Source: Gilliamella sp. Choc5-1 (lineage in GTDB: Bacteria; Pseudomonadota; Gammaproteobacteria; Enterobacterales; Orbaceae). From it: a stretch of DNA of 45,104 nucleotides. Below are positions 1 to 10,900 of this stretch, in pieces. The DNA is taken from the NCBI RefSeq assembly GCF_001690595.1, contig NZ_LZHH01000115.1, positions 1-45,104 on the forward strand, written 5' to 3'. Position 1 is the first letter of the stretch; each line of letters starts with the position of its first letter. The translations under genes were made by a program, and so were the position numbers. The notes below the pieces were generated by a model. The model saw only the letters and a program-made list of their open reading frames with translations, was not told where the DNA came from and did not search any database.

Positions 1-217
1 GCAACGCGATTAGCTCTTGTTCTTGTGGACTGCGATTATCTTTTGTTTTAAATGAGCCACTTTGGCTTGATTGCGTTATCCAACGGTCCAATGCTGATGG
101 CGTCAAATCATATTCTGCAACGATTTCACTACGTGATTTACCATGTTGATAAAGACTGACCATTTGCTGTTTAAAATCATCTGTGAATGTTCGTCTTTTG
201 CGTTTAATCTTATTCAT
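1..217 (-). CDS. IS3-family transposase OrfA, N-terminal part (partial at window edge)
   Basis: Reading the minus strand from the ATG at 217 gives about 72 residues starting MNKIKRKRRTFTDDFKQQM, followed by a helix-turn-helix region (KSRSEIVAEYDLTPSALDRW). This is the typical N-terminal DNA-binding part of OrfA in IS3 elements of the IS150/IS911 type. A good Shine-Dalgarno (AAAAGGAAC) sits just upstream at 219-231. OrfA binds the element ends, and a programmed frameshift with orfB normally makes the full transposase. The rest of orfA and all of orfB of this copy lie outside the window. Confidence 0.85.
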   Translation of the reverse strand, partial: MNKIKRKRRTFTDDFKQQMVSLYQHGKSRSEIVAEYDLTPSALDRWITQSSQSGSFKTKDNRSPQEQELIAL

Positions 218-260
218 ATTTGTTCCTTTTTTAGTTGTGATAAGTTTACCTTACCCCTTA
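1..260 (-). mobile_element. IS3-family insertion sequence, 5' end (continues off the left edge)
   Basis: This is the upstream end of an IS3-family element lying on the minus strand. Its outer tip is the 11-bp terminal repeat TAAGGGGTAAG, read on the minus strand from 260 to 250. The same 11 bp form the tip of the IS at the right edge of the window (44744-44754), so both edges probably carry the same IS type. The short leader 218-249 holds the ribosome binding site for orfA. The element interrupts an Imm11-like gene at its tip. Confidence 0.85.
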
Positions 261-460
261 AAAAAGTTGTATGAATTAGTGTAGCCGATCCAAATGATAT
301 TGAGCAGAAAATAAGTACCGTCATTACTTTTTAAAGGTAACACTTCGACCGAATTATCGAATAAAGGTTGGAGTAGCTCATAGGCACGCGGGGTAATGAT
401 ATGAACGCCAACATCATTTATATCATTAAAATCCATATCTGTAGAAAATGCCTCGCGTCG
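261..460 (-). pseudogene. Imm11-like (MXAN_0049/DUF1629-type) immunity protein, internal fragment cut at both ends
   Basis: The minus-strand open frame reads ...EAFSTDMDFNDINDVGVHIITP and continues with a segment ending LPLKSNDGTYFLLNIIWIG. It resembles the middle of Imm11 immunity proteins, which carry ITPRAYELL-like and YYLLNV-like segments and neutralise polymorphic toxins. The downstream side ends exactly at the IS3 tip (260), and the last few codons plus the stop come from the IS. The upstream side runs without a stop up to the IS481-type tip at 462-494. The ATG at 436 gives a 61-codon frame but is internal to the original gene. Only about 66 native codons survive, so the gene is dead. 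The family call rests on remembered motifs and is moderate. Confidence 0.5.
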
Positions 461-461
461 T

Positions 462-494
462 TTACAGTAATTTCTCTAATTCCTGTAAATAACG
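462..494 (+). repeat. Isolated IS481-type terminal palindrome, copy 1
   Basis: This 33-bp piece has arms TTACAG and CCTGTAA around an AT-rich spacer and ends in TAACG. It closely matches the right-hand ends of two larger IS481-type relics in this window (19901-19933 and 41825-41856). Nothing else of the element remains here, so it is the footprint of an insertion followed by deletion, and it forms the upstream border of the Imm11-like fragment. Confidence 0.6.
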
Positions 495-576
495 ATAGGA
501 ATTCCTTAAAATAATTATTATGTTAATATCAATTAATGCGATTTGAATATAGATAATAGGGTTAATTTAATAGTAC

Positions 577-600
577 AATCCCCAATTATATTGGGGGATT
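577..600 (-). terminator. Hairpin 3' of alaA, putative terminator
   Basis: AATCCCCAA at 577-585 pairs with TTGGGGGATT at 591-600, with one bulged G. It lies 17 bp beyond the alaA stop on the minus strand. The U-tract after it in that direction is poor, so it may act as a 3'-end stabiliser or a weak terminator. Confidence 0.5.
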
Positions 601-616
601 TAATTAAAATTTTCTT

Positions 617-1831
617 TTATTGTTTATATTGAGATAAAAACTTAGCAAACCTTCCAATAGCATCTTCAAGTTCACCTAAATAAGGTAAAGCAACCATTCT
701 AACATGATCTGGTTTATGCCAGTTAAAACCAGTTCCTTGCACAAGTAAGACTTTTTCTCGTAATAAAAAATCTAAAACTAATTTCTGATCATTGTGAATA
801 TTAAACTTTTTTTGATCAAGTTTTGGAAATAAATATAATGCACCTTGTGGTTTGGTGCATGAAACTCCAGGAATATCATTAAGCAAACGCCATGCTAGCA
901 TACATTGATCGTACAAACGTCCGCCAGGAGTGATAAATTCATTAATACTTTGGTAGCCGCCTAGCGCTCCTTGAATAGCATGTTGTAATGGTACATTGGC
1001 ACATAAACGCATGGATGCAAGCATATTCAAACCTTCAATATAGCCTTTTACATGGTGTTTTGGACCACAAAGCGCCATCCAACCTTGCCTAAATCCAGCT
1101 ACACGATATGTTTTTGATAGCCCACTCATGGTAATGACAAATAAATCGGGAGCTAATGCAGCAATGGAATGATGCATAGCATCATCATATAAAATCTTGT
1201 CGTAAATCTCATCGGCAAAAATTATTAAGTTATTTTGACGAGCTACTTCGGCGATCTCAAGTAATACTTCTTTACTATAAACTGCCCCCGTTGGATTATT
1301 TGGATTAATAATGACAATGCCTTTTGTTTTTGGTGTGATTTTTTGTTTAATATCATCTAAATCTGGCGACCAATTTGCTTCTTCATCGCAAAGATAATGT
1401 ACAGCATTACCTCCAGACAAGCTAATAGCTGCTGTCCATAATGGATAATCTGGCATAGGCACAAGTATTTCATCACCACTATTGAGTAATGCTTGCATGG
1501 ACTGAACAATGAGCTCTGATACGCCGTTACCAATATAAATATCTTCAACATCCAAGCTGGTGATCCCTCTAGCTTGATAATGCTGCATGATCGCTTTTCG
1601 TGCAGAATAAAGCCCTTTTGAATCACTATATCCTTGTGAGGATGGCAAATTGCGAATAACATCAACCAATAATTCATCTGGTGCGGCAAAACCGAATGGG
1701 GCTGGATTTCCAATATTTAGTTTTAGGATTGTTTGGCCTTCTTCTTCTAATCGTTTTGCATGTTCAAGAATTGGTCCTCGGATGTCATAACAAACATTAT
1801 CCAATTTTTTGGATTTTTGGAAATTTACCAT
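617..1831 (-). CDS. alaA: Glutamate-pyruvate aminotransferase AlaA
   Basis: This is a 404-residue class I/II PLP aminotransferase, the same length as E. coli AlaA (YfbQ), which makes alanine from pyruvate and glutamate in the cytoplasm. Visible features are the N-terminal DIRGPILEHAKRLEEEG, the PNNPTG loop, the ADEIYDKI segment and the PLP-binding motif SGLSKTYRVAGFRQGW with Schiff-base lysine K240. The C-terminal RMVALPYLGELEDAI matches the family's substrate-arginine region. It starts at ATG 1831, with a modest AGAG upstream. It stands alone between IS debris on both sides. The closely related YfdZ/AlaC type is less likely given the length and N-terminus. Confidence 0.93.
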   Translation of the reverse strand: MVNFQKSKKLDNVCYDIRGPILEHAKRLEEEGQTILKLNIGNPAPFGFAAPDELLVDVIRNLPSSQGYSDSKGLYSARKAIMQHYQARGITSLDVEDIYIGNGVSELIVQSMQALLNSGDEILVPMPDYPLWTAAISLSGGNAVHYLCDEEANWSPDLDDIKQKITPKTKGIVIINPNNPTGAVYSKEVLLEIAEVARQNNLIIFADEIYDKILYDDAMHHSIAALAPDLFVITMSGLSKTYRVAGFRQGWMALCGPKHHVKGYIEGLNMLASMRLCANVPLQHAIQGALGGYQSINEFITPGGRLYDQCMLAWRLLNDIPGVSCTKPQGALYLFPKLDQKKFNIHNDQKLVLDFLLREKVLLVQGTGFNWHKPDHVRMVALPYLGELEDAIGRFAKFLSQYKQ

Positions 1832-1974
1832 AATATCGCTCTTTTTTATTTTTACTGAAAAAATAATCTACTCCTATTTAGATAATTTTTAAAGATATTA
1901 TTATGATAAGCTTAAAAAATATCATTTATTTGAGTGAAATTTATACATCATAGAGATGTAAAATAATTTTAAAC

Positions 1975-2373
1975 GCAATAAAACCATCGGTTCGGGAATT
2001 AAGCATATGGTTAAACTTGAAAAAATCCATTGGAGATAAATTAAAACAGTAAGCTAAAGGAGATAACAAAACCTACTTGAGAGAAATGCTACAGGTTGAT
2101 ACCAAAGGTTTACCTTTACTTAAAAATAAAACCAAACAGCAAACTAGAGAATTTTTGCTTGTTGGTATAAATATGATTTTTTGGTTTTTTACATAAACAT
2201 AGGGCGTTCCTGAAACTTCTTGACAAAAATGGCGCTGTCTTTGTTGGTTAGATAAATGTTTATGTAGATAAACTGCGATAACTAGCGTATCAAGCAAAAG
2301 TCGACAAAAATCAACTACCTATAAACCAATAGGAAAGCCGTTAAAGGATTATTTTAATCATGAATGTAAACAA
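1975..2373 (+). mobile_element. Decayed IS481-type element (transposase fragments)
   Basis: From about 1975 the plus strand matches, base for base with scattered changes, the transposase gene of the relic at 41115-41854. The region corresponding to its KTINYG..KRLVKVEKS part is followed at 2087 by a recognisable MLQVDTKGLPLLKNKTKQ. Similarity stops near 2175. About 155 bp of unrelated DNA follow, and the transposase C-terminus reappears as GKPLKDYFNHE, ending at the terminal repeat TGTAAACAA (2365-2373). The frame has several stops and a replaced middle, so the element is dead. Its left end is missing. Confidence 0.7.
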
Positions 2374-2571
2374 CTCGGCGTTTTTATACCTGATGCAATG
2401 CATTTTAGTTTCATGCAAATTTGTAAATCAGGTGCTATAGGTATTTTAGAGCAAGAGGCTAAAGGAGAAGCAATCATTTGTAAAGATGGTGGGAATCGCA
2501 TAAGGACAGAGATACGCCGTGAAATAACGGATCAAATAATCGATTTTTTAGCTAAGGCGAATTTAAATTAA
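2374..2571 (+). pseudogene. C-terminal fragment of an unknown gene, interrupted by the IS481-type relic
   Basis: Directly after the IS terminal repeat the same reading frame continues for 65 codons (LGVFIPDAMHFSFMQ... to ...REITDQIIDFLAKANLN) and stops with TAA at 2569-2571. The composition, with many charged residues and a helical C-terminus, looks like real protein, but I do not recognise the family. The first in-frame ATG (at 2398) has no clear ribosome binding site. The 5' part of the gene was lost when the IS inserted or rearranged. It is convergent with pntB. Confidence 0.35.
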
Positions 2572-2586
2572 GTGCCTATTTTAGAA

Positions 2587-2614
2587 ATATACTGCGACAG
2601 AAGCCGCAGTATAT
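2587..2614 (-). terminator. Putative terminator of pntAB
   Basis: A perfect 10-bp stem, ATATACTGCG and CGCAGTATAT, with an 8-nt loop lies just 3' of the pntB stop. In the minus direction it is followed by a short T-rich stretch (TTTCTAAAAT). It may serve both pntAB and the convergent gene remnant. Confidence 0.6.
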
Positions 2615-2629
2615 TGAATGAATTAATCA

Positions 2630-4021
2630 TTAAAGATTTTGTAATACTTTTTCAACACTGTCTTTAGCATCACCAAATAGCATATAGCTATTTTCTTTAA
2701 AGAATAGTGGGTTTTGTACACCTGCATAACCAGTATTCATTGAGCGTTTAGAAATAACAACCGTTTTTGCTTTCCAAACTTCAAGAACAGGCATGCCAGC
2801 AATTGGGCTATTTGGATCTTCTTCTGCCGCTGGGTTGACTGTATCGTTAGCTCCAATTACCCAAACCACATCAGTATCAGGGAAGTCATCGTTGATTTCA
2901 TCCATTTCTAATACAATATCATAAGGGACTTTTGCTTCGGCTAATAATACATTCATATGCCCAGGTAAACGTCCTGCTACTGGGTGAATACCAAAACGAA
3001 CTTCTATACCCATACCACGTAGTCTTTCAGTAATATTACTTACTGCACCTTGAGCTTGAGCAACTGCCATACCATATCCAGGAACAATAATAACTGAGCG
3101 GGCTTCTTTTAATGTTTGCGCAACTTCGGCTGGTTGCATTTCACGGTATTCACCTTGTTCTTCATCTGATGAACTAGCTGTACTACCATCGCTACCGAAA
3201 CCGCCAGCAATAACACTAATAAATGAGCGGTTCATCGCTTTACACATAATATATGAAAGAATTGCGCCTGATGAACCAACTAACGCACCAGTTACAATTA
3301 GTAGATCGTTGCCTAACATAAAGCCTGCTGCTGCTGCTGCCCAACCTGAATAAGAATTTAGCATTGAAATAACAACAGGCATGTCAGCACCACCAATTGA
3401 AGCAACAAGATGGAAACCAAACACGAATGCAATAATTGCCATGATCAATAAACTAATTGTTGCACCAGCACCACTTTTTACTTCAACAAAAGTAAACATT
3501 AAAATGATAGAAACAACAATTGCTGCTAGATTCCAATAATGTTTATTTGGAATTGATAATGGTTTTGAGCTAATGCGTCCATTTAATTTACCAAATGCGA
3601 CAACAGAGCCAGAGAAGGTTACTGCGCCAATAAAGACACCAACAAAAATCTCTACTAAATGTACAGTTAACTCTCCACCTTGAAAATTTTGAATGTGTGG
3701 ATCTAAATAACTGTTTAAACCAACTAGAACAGCAGCCATTCCAACAAAGCTATGAAGTAGTGCAACAAGTTCTGGCATTTGAGTCATTTCAACTTTTTTA
3801 GCCAAATATAAACCAATTATAGCACCAATAATCATTGCAATAACTATCCAGTGTAATCCGCCTTTAATACTTGCAACTGCTGCAATAAGTGCGATTACCA
3901 TACCAATCATACCGTAAATATTACCAGATTTGGCAGATTCTTGGTTGGAAAGACCTCGTAAGCTAAAGATAAAAAGTAATGCAGCAATAACATAGGCTGC
4001 TTGAATGATTCCATTACTCAT
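2630..4021 (-). CDS. pntB: Proton-translocating NAD(P) transhydrogenase subunit beta, PntB
   Basis: This 463-residue protein is almost identical in length to E. coli PntB. It forms with PntA the inner-membrane enzyme that uses the proton gradient to reduce NADP+ with NADH. Residues 1 to about 265 are a series of hydrophobic helices (domain II). The C-terminal third is the soluble NADP-binding domain III, with [10 protein letters not shown] (a Rossmann-like motif), the [18 protein letters not shown] segment and [10 protein letters not shown]. The ATG at 4021 has the strong ribosome binding site AAAGGAG. It lies 15 bp downstream of pntA in the same operon and ends at a hairpin. Confidence 0.96.
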   Translation of the reverse strand: MSNGIIQAAYVIAALLFIFSLRGLSNQESAKSGNIYGMIGMVIALIAAVASIKGGLHWIVIAMIIGAIIGLYLAKKVEMTQMPELVALLHSFVGMAAVLVGLNSYLDPHIQNFQGGELTVHLVEIFVGVFIGAVTFSGSVVAFGKLNGRISSKPLSIPNKHYWNLAAIVVSIILMFTFVEVKSGAGATISLLIMAIIAFVFGFHLVASIGGADMPVVISMLNSYSGWAAAAAGFMLGNDLLIVTGALVGSSGAILSYIMCKAMNRSFISVIAGGFGSDGSTASSSDEEQGEYREMQPAEVAQTLKEARSVIIVPGYGMAVAQAQGAVSNITERLRGMGIEVRFGIHPVAGRLPGHMNVLLAEAKVPYDIVLEMDEINDDFPDTDVVWVIGANDTVNPAAEEDPNSPIAGMPVLEVWKAKTVVISKRSMNTGYAGVQNPLFFKENSYMLFGDAKDSVEKVLQNL

Positions 4022-4036
4022 AATGTATGCTCTCCT

Positions 4037-5569
4037 TTACTTGCCACGTTGGAACATTTTCAGCATTCTTTGAGTAACAAAGAATCCACCAAAAATATTG
4101 ATACTAGCAATCAAAATAGCAACAAAAGCAATTGCCGTAGTTAAGCCATTATCATCACTGACTTGCAGAATTGCTCCGACCAATATAATTCCAGAAATTG
4201 CATTAGTTACCGACATTAGTGGTGTATGCAAAGAATGTGTAACATTCCATACAACGTAGTAACCAACAACGCAAGATAATGCAAATACAGTAAAATGCCC
4301 TAAAAAGCTTTCAGGAACGGAGTTTGCAAGCCAGAAGAAAGCAATGAGAACTAAAGCTAAAATACCATATTTTTTGCGAGGATCCATTGGCTTTGGTTCT
4401 GGTTTAACAATTGGCTCTGCTGCTTTTTTCTGAGGTTGAGCAGATACTTGAATCGGCGGTGCTGGCCAAGTGATTTCTTTATCTTTAACCACAGTTACAC
4501 CACGAATTACAACATCTTCAAAATTGATATCAATATTACCGTCTTTTTCTTTAGCAAGTAGTTTTAATAGGTTAACAATGTTTGTACCATAAAGCTGTGA
4601 TGCTTGTGCTGGCATACGATTAGCTAAATCAGTATAACCAACAATTTTAACATTGTTATCTGTTTCGAAAATTTCACCTGGTTTAGTTAATTCACAGTTA
4701 CCACCAGTTAACGCAGCCAAATCAACAATAACACTACCAGGTTTCATTGATTCAACCATTTCTTTCGAAATGAGTTTTGGAGCTGGTTTACCTGGAATTA
4801 GTGCTGTTGTTATGATGATATCAACATCTTTAGCTTGCTCTGCAAACAGTGCCATTTCAGCTTCAATAAAGGCCGCTGACATCTGTTTAGCATAGCCGTC
4901 GCCAGAGCCTGCTTCTTCTTCAAAATCTAACTCTAAAAAGTCAGCTCCCATGCTGTTAATTTGTTCGGCAACTTCAGGGCGGGTGTCAAAAGCACGAACA
5001 ATTGCCCCTAAACTCACCGCTGCGCCAATGGCGGCAAGGCCAGCAACACCTGCTCCAATAACTAATATTTTAGCAGGAGGCACTTTACCAGCAGCAGTAA
5101 CTTGACCTGTAAAGAATCGACCAAATTGATTTGCTGCTTCAATAACTGAACGATAACCAGCAATATTAGACATTGAGCTTAATGCATCTAGAGATTGTGC
5201 GCGTGAAATACGTGGTACACAATCCATAGCCATTACAGTAATATTTTTGGTGGCTAATTTTTCTAATAGTTCTTTATGTTGAGCTGGATAAATATAACTA
5301 ATAAGGGTTGAACCCTCTTTCATTAAAGATATTTCATCGTCGTTTGGTGCATGAAACTTCAAAATTAAATCATTTTGCCAAATGTCTTGTGCGTTTTGAA
5401 TTGTAGCCCCAGCATCAATAAAAGCTTGGTCTTCATAATGAGCAGCATGTCCAGCGCCTTGTTCTACGGAAACTGTAAAGCCCAGTTTTAACAGTTGTCC
5501 AACAGTCAAAGGAGTTGCTGCAACTCTAGCTTCATTGGCTAACCGTTCTTTAGGTATACCGATATGCAT
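4037..5569 (-). CDS. pntA: NAD(P) transhydrogenase subunit alpha, PntA
   Basis: This is a 510-residue PntA (E. coli 510). The N-terminal 370 residues form the NAD(H)-binding domain I, related to alanine dehydrogenase: it opens [20 protein letters not shown] and holds the dinucleotide fold [16 protein letters not shown] proline- and lysine-rich linker (about 375-400) is followed by four hydrophobic helices that complete membrane domain II. It is the first gene of pntAB, divergent from mukF across 316 bp. The enzyme supplies NADPH for biosynthesis and redox defence. Confidence 0.96.
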   Translation of the reverse strand: MHIGIPKERLANEARVAATPLTVGQLLKLGFTVSVEQGAGHAAHYEDQAFIDAGATIQNAQDIWQNDLILKFHAPNDDEISLMKEGSTLISYIYPAQHKELLEKLATKNITVMAMDCVPRISRAQSLDALSSMSNIAGYRSVIEAANQFGRFFTGQVTAAGKVPPAKILVIGAGVAGLAAIGAAVSLGAIVRAFDTRPEVAEQINSMGADFLELDFEEEAGSGDGYAKQMSAAFIEAEMALFAEQAKDVDIIITTALIPGKPAPKLISKEMVESMKPGSVIVDLAALTGGNCELTKPGEIFETDNNVKIVGYTDLANRMPAQASQLYGTNIVNLLKLLAKEKDGNIDINFEDVVIRGVTVVKDKEITWPAPPIQVSAQPQKKAAEPIVKPEPKPMDPRKKYGILALVLIAFFWLANSVPESFLGHFTVFALSCVVGYYVVWNVTHSLHTPLMSVTNAISGIILVGAILQVSDDNGLTTAIAFVAILIASINIFGGFFVTQRMLKMFQRGK

Positions 5570-5774
5570 TTCGTTACGTCCTTATGTTAGTTTATTGTAT
5601 GTAAGTTGATTTTAGCATAAATAGGGTTATGTGCGAGTAGGGAATCTATTTTTTATTCAAGAAATAAGATTTTTAAATTATCTGAGTAATATTTATTAAT
5701 TAATATTATTATAAGGCTATATCGAAATAGCTATAATTTAAATAAAACAGTTTTAATGCTTTCATTGAATTCCA

Positions 5775-5804
5775 TTACAAATTTACTCTATATTGTTATA
5801 TAAT
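5775..5804 (+). promoter_or_regulatory. Candidate sigma-70 promoter for mukFEB
   Basis: TATAAT at 5799-5804 is a perfect -10 box. TTACAA at 5775-5780 is a weak -35 at 18 bp. It lies about 80 bp upstream of the mukF ATG in the 316-bp pntA-mukF divergent region. The rest of that region is AT-rich with no ORF or convincing operator that I can see. Confidence 0.4.
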
Positions 5805-5885
5805 TGGCGTTATTTTTGTGTCTACCTTGAAGTGTAAACTTTAAGGCATGATTCGATTTTGTTCTCCTTGAATTAAGGATTTTTT

Positions 5886-7208
5886 ATGATTGATTTTTCC
5901 CAATCAGTGCCAGAACTGGTCTCTTGGGCAAAAAAGAATGATTTTTCGATCGCTTTGCCTGTGGAAAGGTTAGCTTTTTTATTAGCTATTGCCGTATTAA
6001 ATAGCGAACGTTTTGACGGTGAAATGACGGAATCTGAATTAATTGATGCTTTTAGGCATGTTTCACAAATTTTCGAGCAGAGTGAAGACACTATTACATT
6101 GCGAGCTAATAATGCTATCAATGATTTGGTACGCCAACGCTTAATCACACGTTTTGCAAGTGAAATGACAGACGGTTTTTCGATTTATCGTTTAACTCCG
6201 TTAGGGATAGGTATTTCTGATTATTATATTCGCCAACGTGAATTCTCAACGCTGCGTTTATCCATTCAATTATCTATTGTTGCGCAAGAGTTAAAACGAG
6301 CTGCAGATGCAGCCATCGAAGGTGGTGATGATTTACATTGGCATCGAAATGTCTTTGCGCCATTAAAATATTCAGTCGCTGAAATTTTTGATAGTATCGA
6401 TATCACACAACGAGTGATGGATGAACAACAAGCTGATGTTAAACAAAATATTTCTGCTCTATTAAGTCAAGATTGGCAAGCAGCAATTAGCAGTTGTGAA
6501 GGGTTACTGACTGAAACATCACAAACATTGCGGGAATTACAAGATACTTTGGCTGCTGCAGGTGATAAATTACAAGCCAGTTTACTTTTAATACAAGATG
6601 CGACGCTTGATAATCCAGAACTAGATAAAATCAACAATGTAGTTATGGATCTGCAAGGTAAACTAGATCGAATTATTGGTTGGGGGCAAAAAGCGATTGA
6701 TCTTTGGATCGGTTATGATCGCCATGTTCATAAATTTATTCGTACTGCTATTGATTTAGATAAAAATCGTGTGTTTTCGCAACGCTTACGAAAATCGATT
6801 CAAGGATACTTTGATTTGCCTTGGTCACTCACTTTTGCTAATGCCGATCGCTTACTAGATATGCGTGATGAAGAATTGGCACTACATGATGCTGAGGTAA
6901 CTGGAGAATTACCTTCGGAACTTGAATTTGAAATGATTGAAGAGATTCAAGAACATATTATTGCTCATATTGAACAAAATTTAATGGTATTTAAGCAAGA
7001 AAATAAACCACTTGATATGGGCGCTACCATTCATAACTATTTGGCTCAGTTCCCGCGCGAACAACATTTTGATATAGCGAGATTATTTATTGATCAGGCT
7101 ATTCGTCTCGGTATTGCTGAAGATGATTGGCTTGGAATTCCTGCCGAATGGAAACCTATTAACGATTATGGAGCTAAGGTACAAGCACATGTCATCAACA
7201 GATACTAA
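5886..7208 (+). CDS. mukF: Chromosome partition protein MukF (kleisin)
   Basis: MukF is the kleisin of the MukBEF condensin, which organises and segregates the nucleoid. The 440-residue length equals E. coli MukF. The N-terminus ([20 protein letters not shown]) is the winged-helix dimerisation region. The middle is helical and acidic, and the C-terminal winged helix ([20 protein letters not shown]) binds the MukB head. The gene starts at ATG 5886 behind AAGGA and opens the operon. The mukE start codon lies 20 nt inside its 3' end. The smtA gene that precedes mukF in E. coli is absent here. Confidence 0.97.
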   Translation: MIDFSQSVPELVSWAKKNDFSIALPVERLAFLLAIAVLNSERFDGEMTESELIDAFRHVSQIFEQSEDTITLRANNAINDLVRQRLITRFASEMTDGFSIYRLTPLGIGISDYYIRQREFSTLRLSIQLSIVAQELKRAADAAIEGGDDLHWHRNVFAPLKYSVAEIFDSIDITQRVMDEQQADVKQNISALLSQDWQAAISSCEGLLTETSQTLRELQDTLAAAGDKLQASLLLIQDATLDNPELDKINNVVMDLQGKLDRIIGWGQKAIDLWIGYDRHVHKFIRTAIDLDKNRVFSQRLRKSIQGYFDLPWSLTFANADRLLDMRDEELALHDAEVTGELPSELEFEMIEEIQEHIIAHIEQNLMVFKQENKPLDMGATIHNYLAQFPREQHFDIARLFIDQAIRLGIAEDDWLGIPAEWKPINDYGAKVQAHVINRY

Positions 7209-7980
7209 CGATTTCGAAACACAACAAACCGCACATCATCTTGATGAAGTTATGGGGCGCATAGTCGCTAGTTCTCAAGCTTCTATCGATAAATATATAC
7301 CCGTTAAATTGGCCCAAGCAATTGCTAATCCGATCTTTCCAGAACTGGATAGTTTACTACGCTCTGGCCGTCATATTGGTATTGATGAACTTGATCATCA
7401 TGCTTTTCTAATGGATTTCCAACTTGAGCTTGAACAATTTTATCAACGTTATAATGTTGAGCTAATCCGTGCGCCTGAAGGATTTTTCTATCTTCGTCCT
7501 CGCTCAACAACATTGATTCCTCGTTCAGTATTATCGGAGCTTGATATGCTTGTTGGCAAAGTACTTTGTTATTTGTATTTAAGTCCCGAGAGATTAGCGC
7601 ATGAGGGGATTTTTACCTTACAAGAATTGTTTGATGAACTGGTTTCATTAGCAGATGAAAGTAAGTTACTCAAATTAGTAAACCAACGTTCAACAGGTTC
7701 AGATTTAGATCGCCAAAAACTATTTGATAAAGTGAAAACAGCGTTAAATCGCCTACGCCGGCTAGGCATGATTTTTTTTATTGTTGGTAATGACAGTAGC
7801 CGTTTTCGCATTAACGAATCAATTTTCCGTTTTGGTGCGGATGTACGAAGTAGTGATGACGCACAAGAAGCGCAATTACGCCTAATTCGAGATGGCGAAG
7901 CAATTAAAATCGAATCAGCACTTATTTTAGATGATAATAATGAAGAACAAGATGAAGATGTTAATGAGGAGACTGAATAA
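7189..7980 (+). CDS. mukE: Chromosome partition protein MukE
   Basis: MukE binds MukF and modulates MukB ATPase and DNA binding. The core from [16 protein letters not shown] to RFGADVR is close to E. coli MukE, including the [20 protein letters not shown] stretch. I place the start at ATG 7189 (protein MSSTDTNDF..., 263 aa) because E. coli MukE also begins MSST and AAGG precedes it. The open frame extends further upstream only inside mukF. The protein carries about 30 extra residues between the start and the conserved core compared with E. coli (234 aa). The gene overlaps mukF by 20 nt and ends 2 nt before mukB, which implies coupled translation. Confidence 0.95.
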   Translation: MSSTDTNDFETQQTAHHLDEVMGRIVASSQASIDKYIPVKLAQAIANPIFPELDSLLRSGRHIGIDELDHHAFLMDFQLELEQFYQRYNVELIRAPEGFFYLRPRSTTLIPRSVLSELDMLVGKVLCYLYLSPERLAHEGIFTLQELFDELVSLADESKLLKLVNQRSTGSDLDRQKLFDKVKTALNRLRRLGMIFFIVGNDSSRFRINESIFRFGADVRSSDDAQEAQLRLIRDGEAIKIESALILDDNNEEQDEDVNEETE

Positions 7981-7982
7981 TC

Positions 7983-10900
7983 ATGATTGGACACGGTAAA
8001 TTTCACTCATTAACGCTAATTAACTGGAATGGTTTTTTTGCACGAACTTTTGAGCTTGACCAATTAGTTACGACATTATCTGGTGGTAATGGTGCTGGTA
8101 AATCAACTACCATGGCGGCATTTGTAACTGCATTAATACCCGACTTAACTTTATTACACTTTAGAAATACAACCGAGGCTGGAGCCACATCAGGTTCACG
8201 AGATAAAGGCTTGCATGGTAAATTAAAACCAGGCGTCTGTTATTCTATGCTGGACGTAATTAACTCACGGAACCAAAGGATTATTTGTGGTGTACGTTTG
8301 CAACAAGTAGCAGGGCGGGACAAAAAAGTCGATATCAAGCCTTTTTTATTGCAAGGATTATCTATCAGTGTAAGCCCAACAGAGTTGGTTACGGAGCGTT
8401 TAAATGATAAACAAGCGCGAATCTTATCGTTACCAGAGTTAAAAGATAAAGCCGAATCAATGGAAGGCATTATCTTTAAACAATTTAACTCAATTACTGA
8501 TTATCATTCGGTTATGTTTGATTTTGGTATTTTACCAAAACGCTTACGCTCTCCATCCGATAGAAGTAAATATTACCGTTTGATTGAGGCCTCACTTTAT
8601 GGTGGTATCTCAAGTGCTATTACTCGTTCCCTACGTGATTATTTATTACCAGAAAATAGTGGTGTGCGAAAAGCTTTCCAAGATATGGAAGCCGCATTAC
8701 GCGAGAATCGGATGACGTTAGAAGCCATTCGAGTAACACAATCGGATCGTGACTTATTTAAACACTTAATTACTGAGTCAACTAATTATGTGGCAGCTGA
8801 TTATATGCGCCATAATAATGAACGCCGAGTTCATATAGAATCAGTACTTGGCCTGCGCCGTGATATGTTTAAAACACAAGATCTGCTTATAAGCAATCAA
8901 TACCGCCAAGTTGAAATGGCAAAAGAACTTAAAGAACATCAAGATGCGCAAAGTGATTTGGAAACCGACTTACAGGCGGCTAATGATCACCTCAATTTAG
9001 TGCAAACAGCATTACGTCAACAGGAAAAAATTGACCGTTATCAAGCAGATTTAGATGATTTAAACTTAAAGTTAGAAGAACAAAACGAAGTGGTACTTGA
9101 AGCGAATGAACAGTACCAAACCTATCGTGAGCAAGTAGAACAAACAGAACAAGAAGTTGACGAAATCAAGACTCAATTAGCTGATTACCAACAGGCTCTT
9201 GATGTTCAACAAACACGTGCAATTCAATACCAACAGGCCTTACAGGCGTTAAAAAATGCTCAGTCATTATGCCAGTTACCAAAATTAGGTATTAGTAATA
9301 TTGAAAATCACTATGAATTGTTTGAAGAAAAGCAAAAAGAGATCACGGAACAAGTTCTTGAACTCGAGCAAAAATTAAGTGTATCTGATGCGGCAATTAA
9401 TCAGTTTGACCGTGCTTATCAATTAGTGATCAAATTAGTTGGCGATGTTACCCGAAGTGACGCTTTTGCGGCCGCTAAAGAAGCATTAAGACAATGGCCA
9501 TCACAATGTTACCAAGCAGAACAAGCCGAGCATTTACAGCTACAACTAGATGAGCTAGAACAACGATTTTTTGAACAAAAAGAAGCAGAATCGTTATTAA
9601 CACAATTTTGTAAACGTATTGAACGCCAAGTTAATTACGATGAACTAGATGATTTCAAACAAGAACTTGAATTGCAATTAGACGAAACAGCCGAACGAGC
9701 TAATGAATCTAGCGAAAAACGTATTGAATTTAGGCAAGAGCTTGAACAAATTCAATCAAAAATAGCTGATTATCGTCAAAAAGCTCCATTATGGTTGAAA
9801 GCACAAGATGCATTAATCGCTTTACAAGAACAAACTAGTGAACAGTTTAATAATAGTCAAGATGTCACTCAACATATGCAAAAACTGCTAGAAAAAGAGC
9901 GAATACTTGTTACTGAGCGAGACCAAATCAGTTTTAGACGCAACCAATTAGATGTTCAAATTGAGCAACTAAATCAACCTAGTGGTGTCGATGATGGACG
10001 TTTGTCTTCGTTAGCAGAACGATTTAATGGTGTATTACTTTCTGAAATTTATGAAGATGTAACAATTGATGATGCACCTTACTTTTCTGCATTATATGGT
10101 CCATCAAGACAAGCTATTGTTGTACCAGATTTATCATTAGTTAAACAGCAATTAGAAAACCTTACCGCAAGTGATGAAGATTACCCTGAAGATATCTATT
10201 TTATCGAAGGTGATCCTTCATCATTTGATGATAGTGTTTTTGATTGTGAGGAAATGAATAAAGCGGTACTTGTCAAAACGGGCGATCGTCAATGGCGATT
10301 CTCAAGCTTTCCTAAAGTACCACTATTTGGTCGTGCCGCTCGTGAGATTCACCTTGAAAAATTATCTGCCGAACGTGATGAATTACATGAACGCTATGCA
10401 ACTATCTCATTTGATTTACAAAAATTACAACGAATTGAACAAAATGTTGGGCAATTTATTGGTCAACATTTAGGAGTTGCTTTTGATATCGATCCTGAAG
10501 CTGAAGCGCAAAAATTAACGACAAGACGCACTGAAATTGAACGACAATTATCGTCTCAGGAAAGTATTGATAAACAAAATCAGCAACAAGTTACTAATTG
10601 CAAAGAACAATTAGCAACCATAAATCGCTTGGTTGCGCAAATGCATTTATTGGCTGATGATGATCTGGCCGATAGGATTGACGATTTACGTGAACAAGTA
10701 GCACAAGCACAAGAATCTGCGCAATATGTTAGCCGTAATGGTAATACCGTTTCAGAGCTTGAACCAATTTTAGCTGTTTTACAAAGTGATCCTGAACAAA
10801 ATGAGGTTTTACGAGAACAATACAATACAGTTAAAGCACAACAACAGACTATCCGCCAACAAGTTTTTGCCTTAACTGAAGTAATGCAACGTCGTGCCCA

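Noticed and set aside
2073-2297. 74-codon minus-strand open frame over the IS481 relic
   Set aside because: Its second half is antisense to IS481 transposase and its first part lies in the unrelated 155-bp block. The frame has no ribosome binding site. The part before 2176 may be a small foreign fragment but cannot be assigned.
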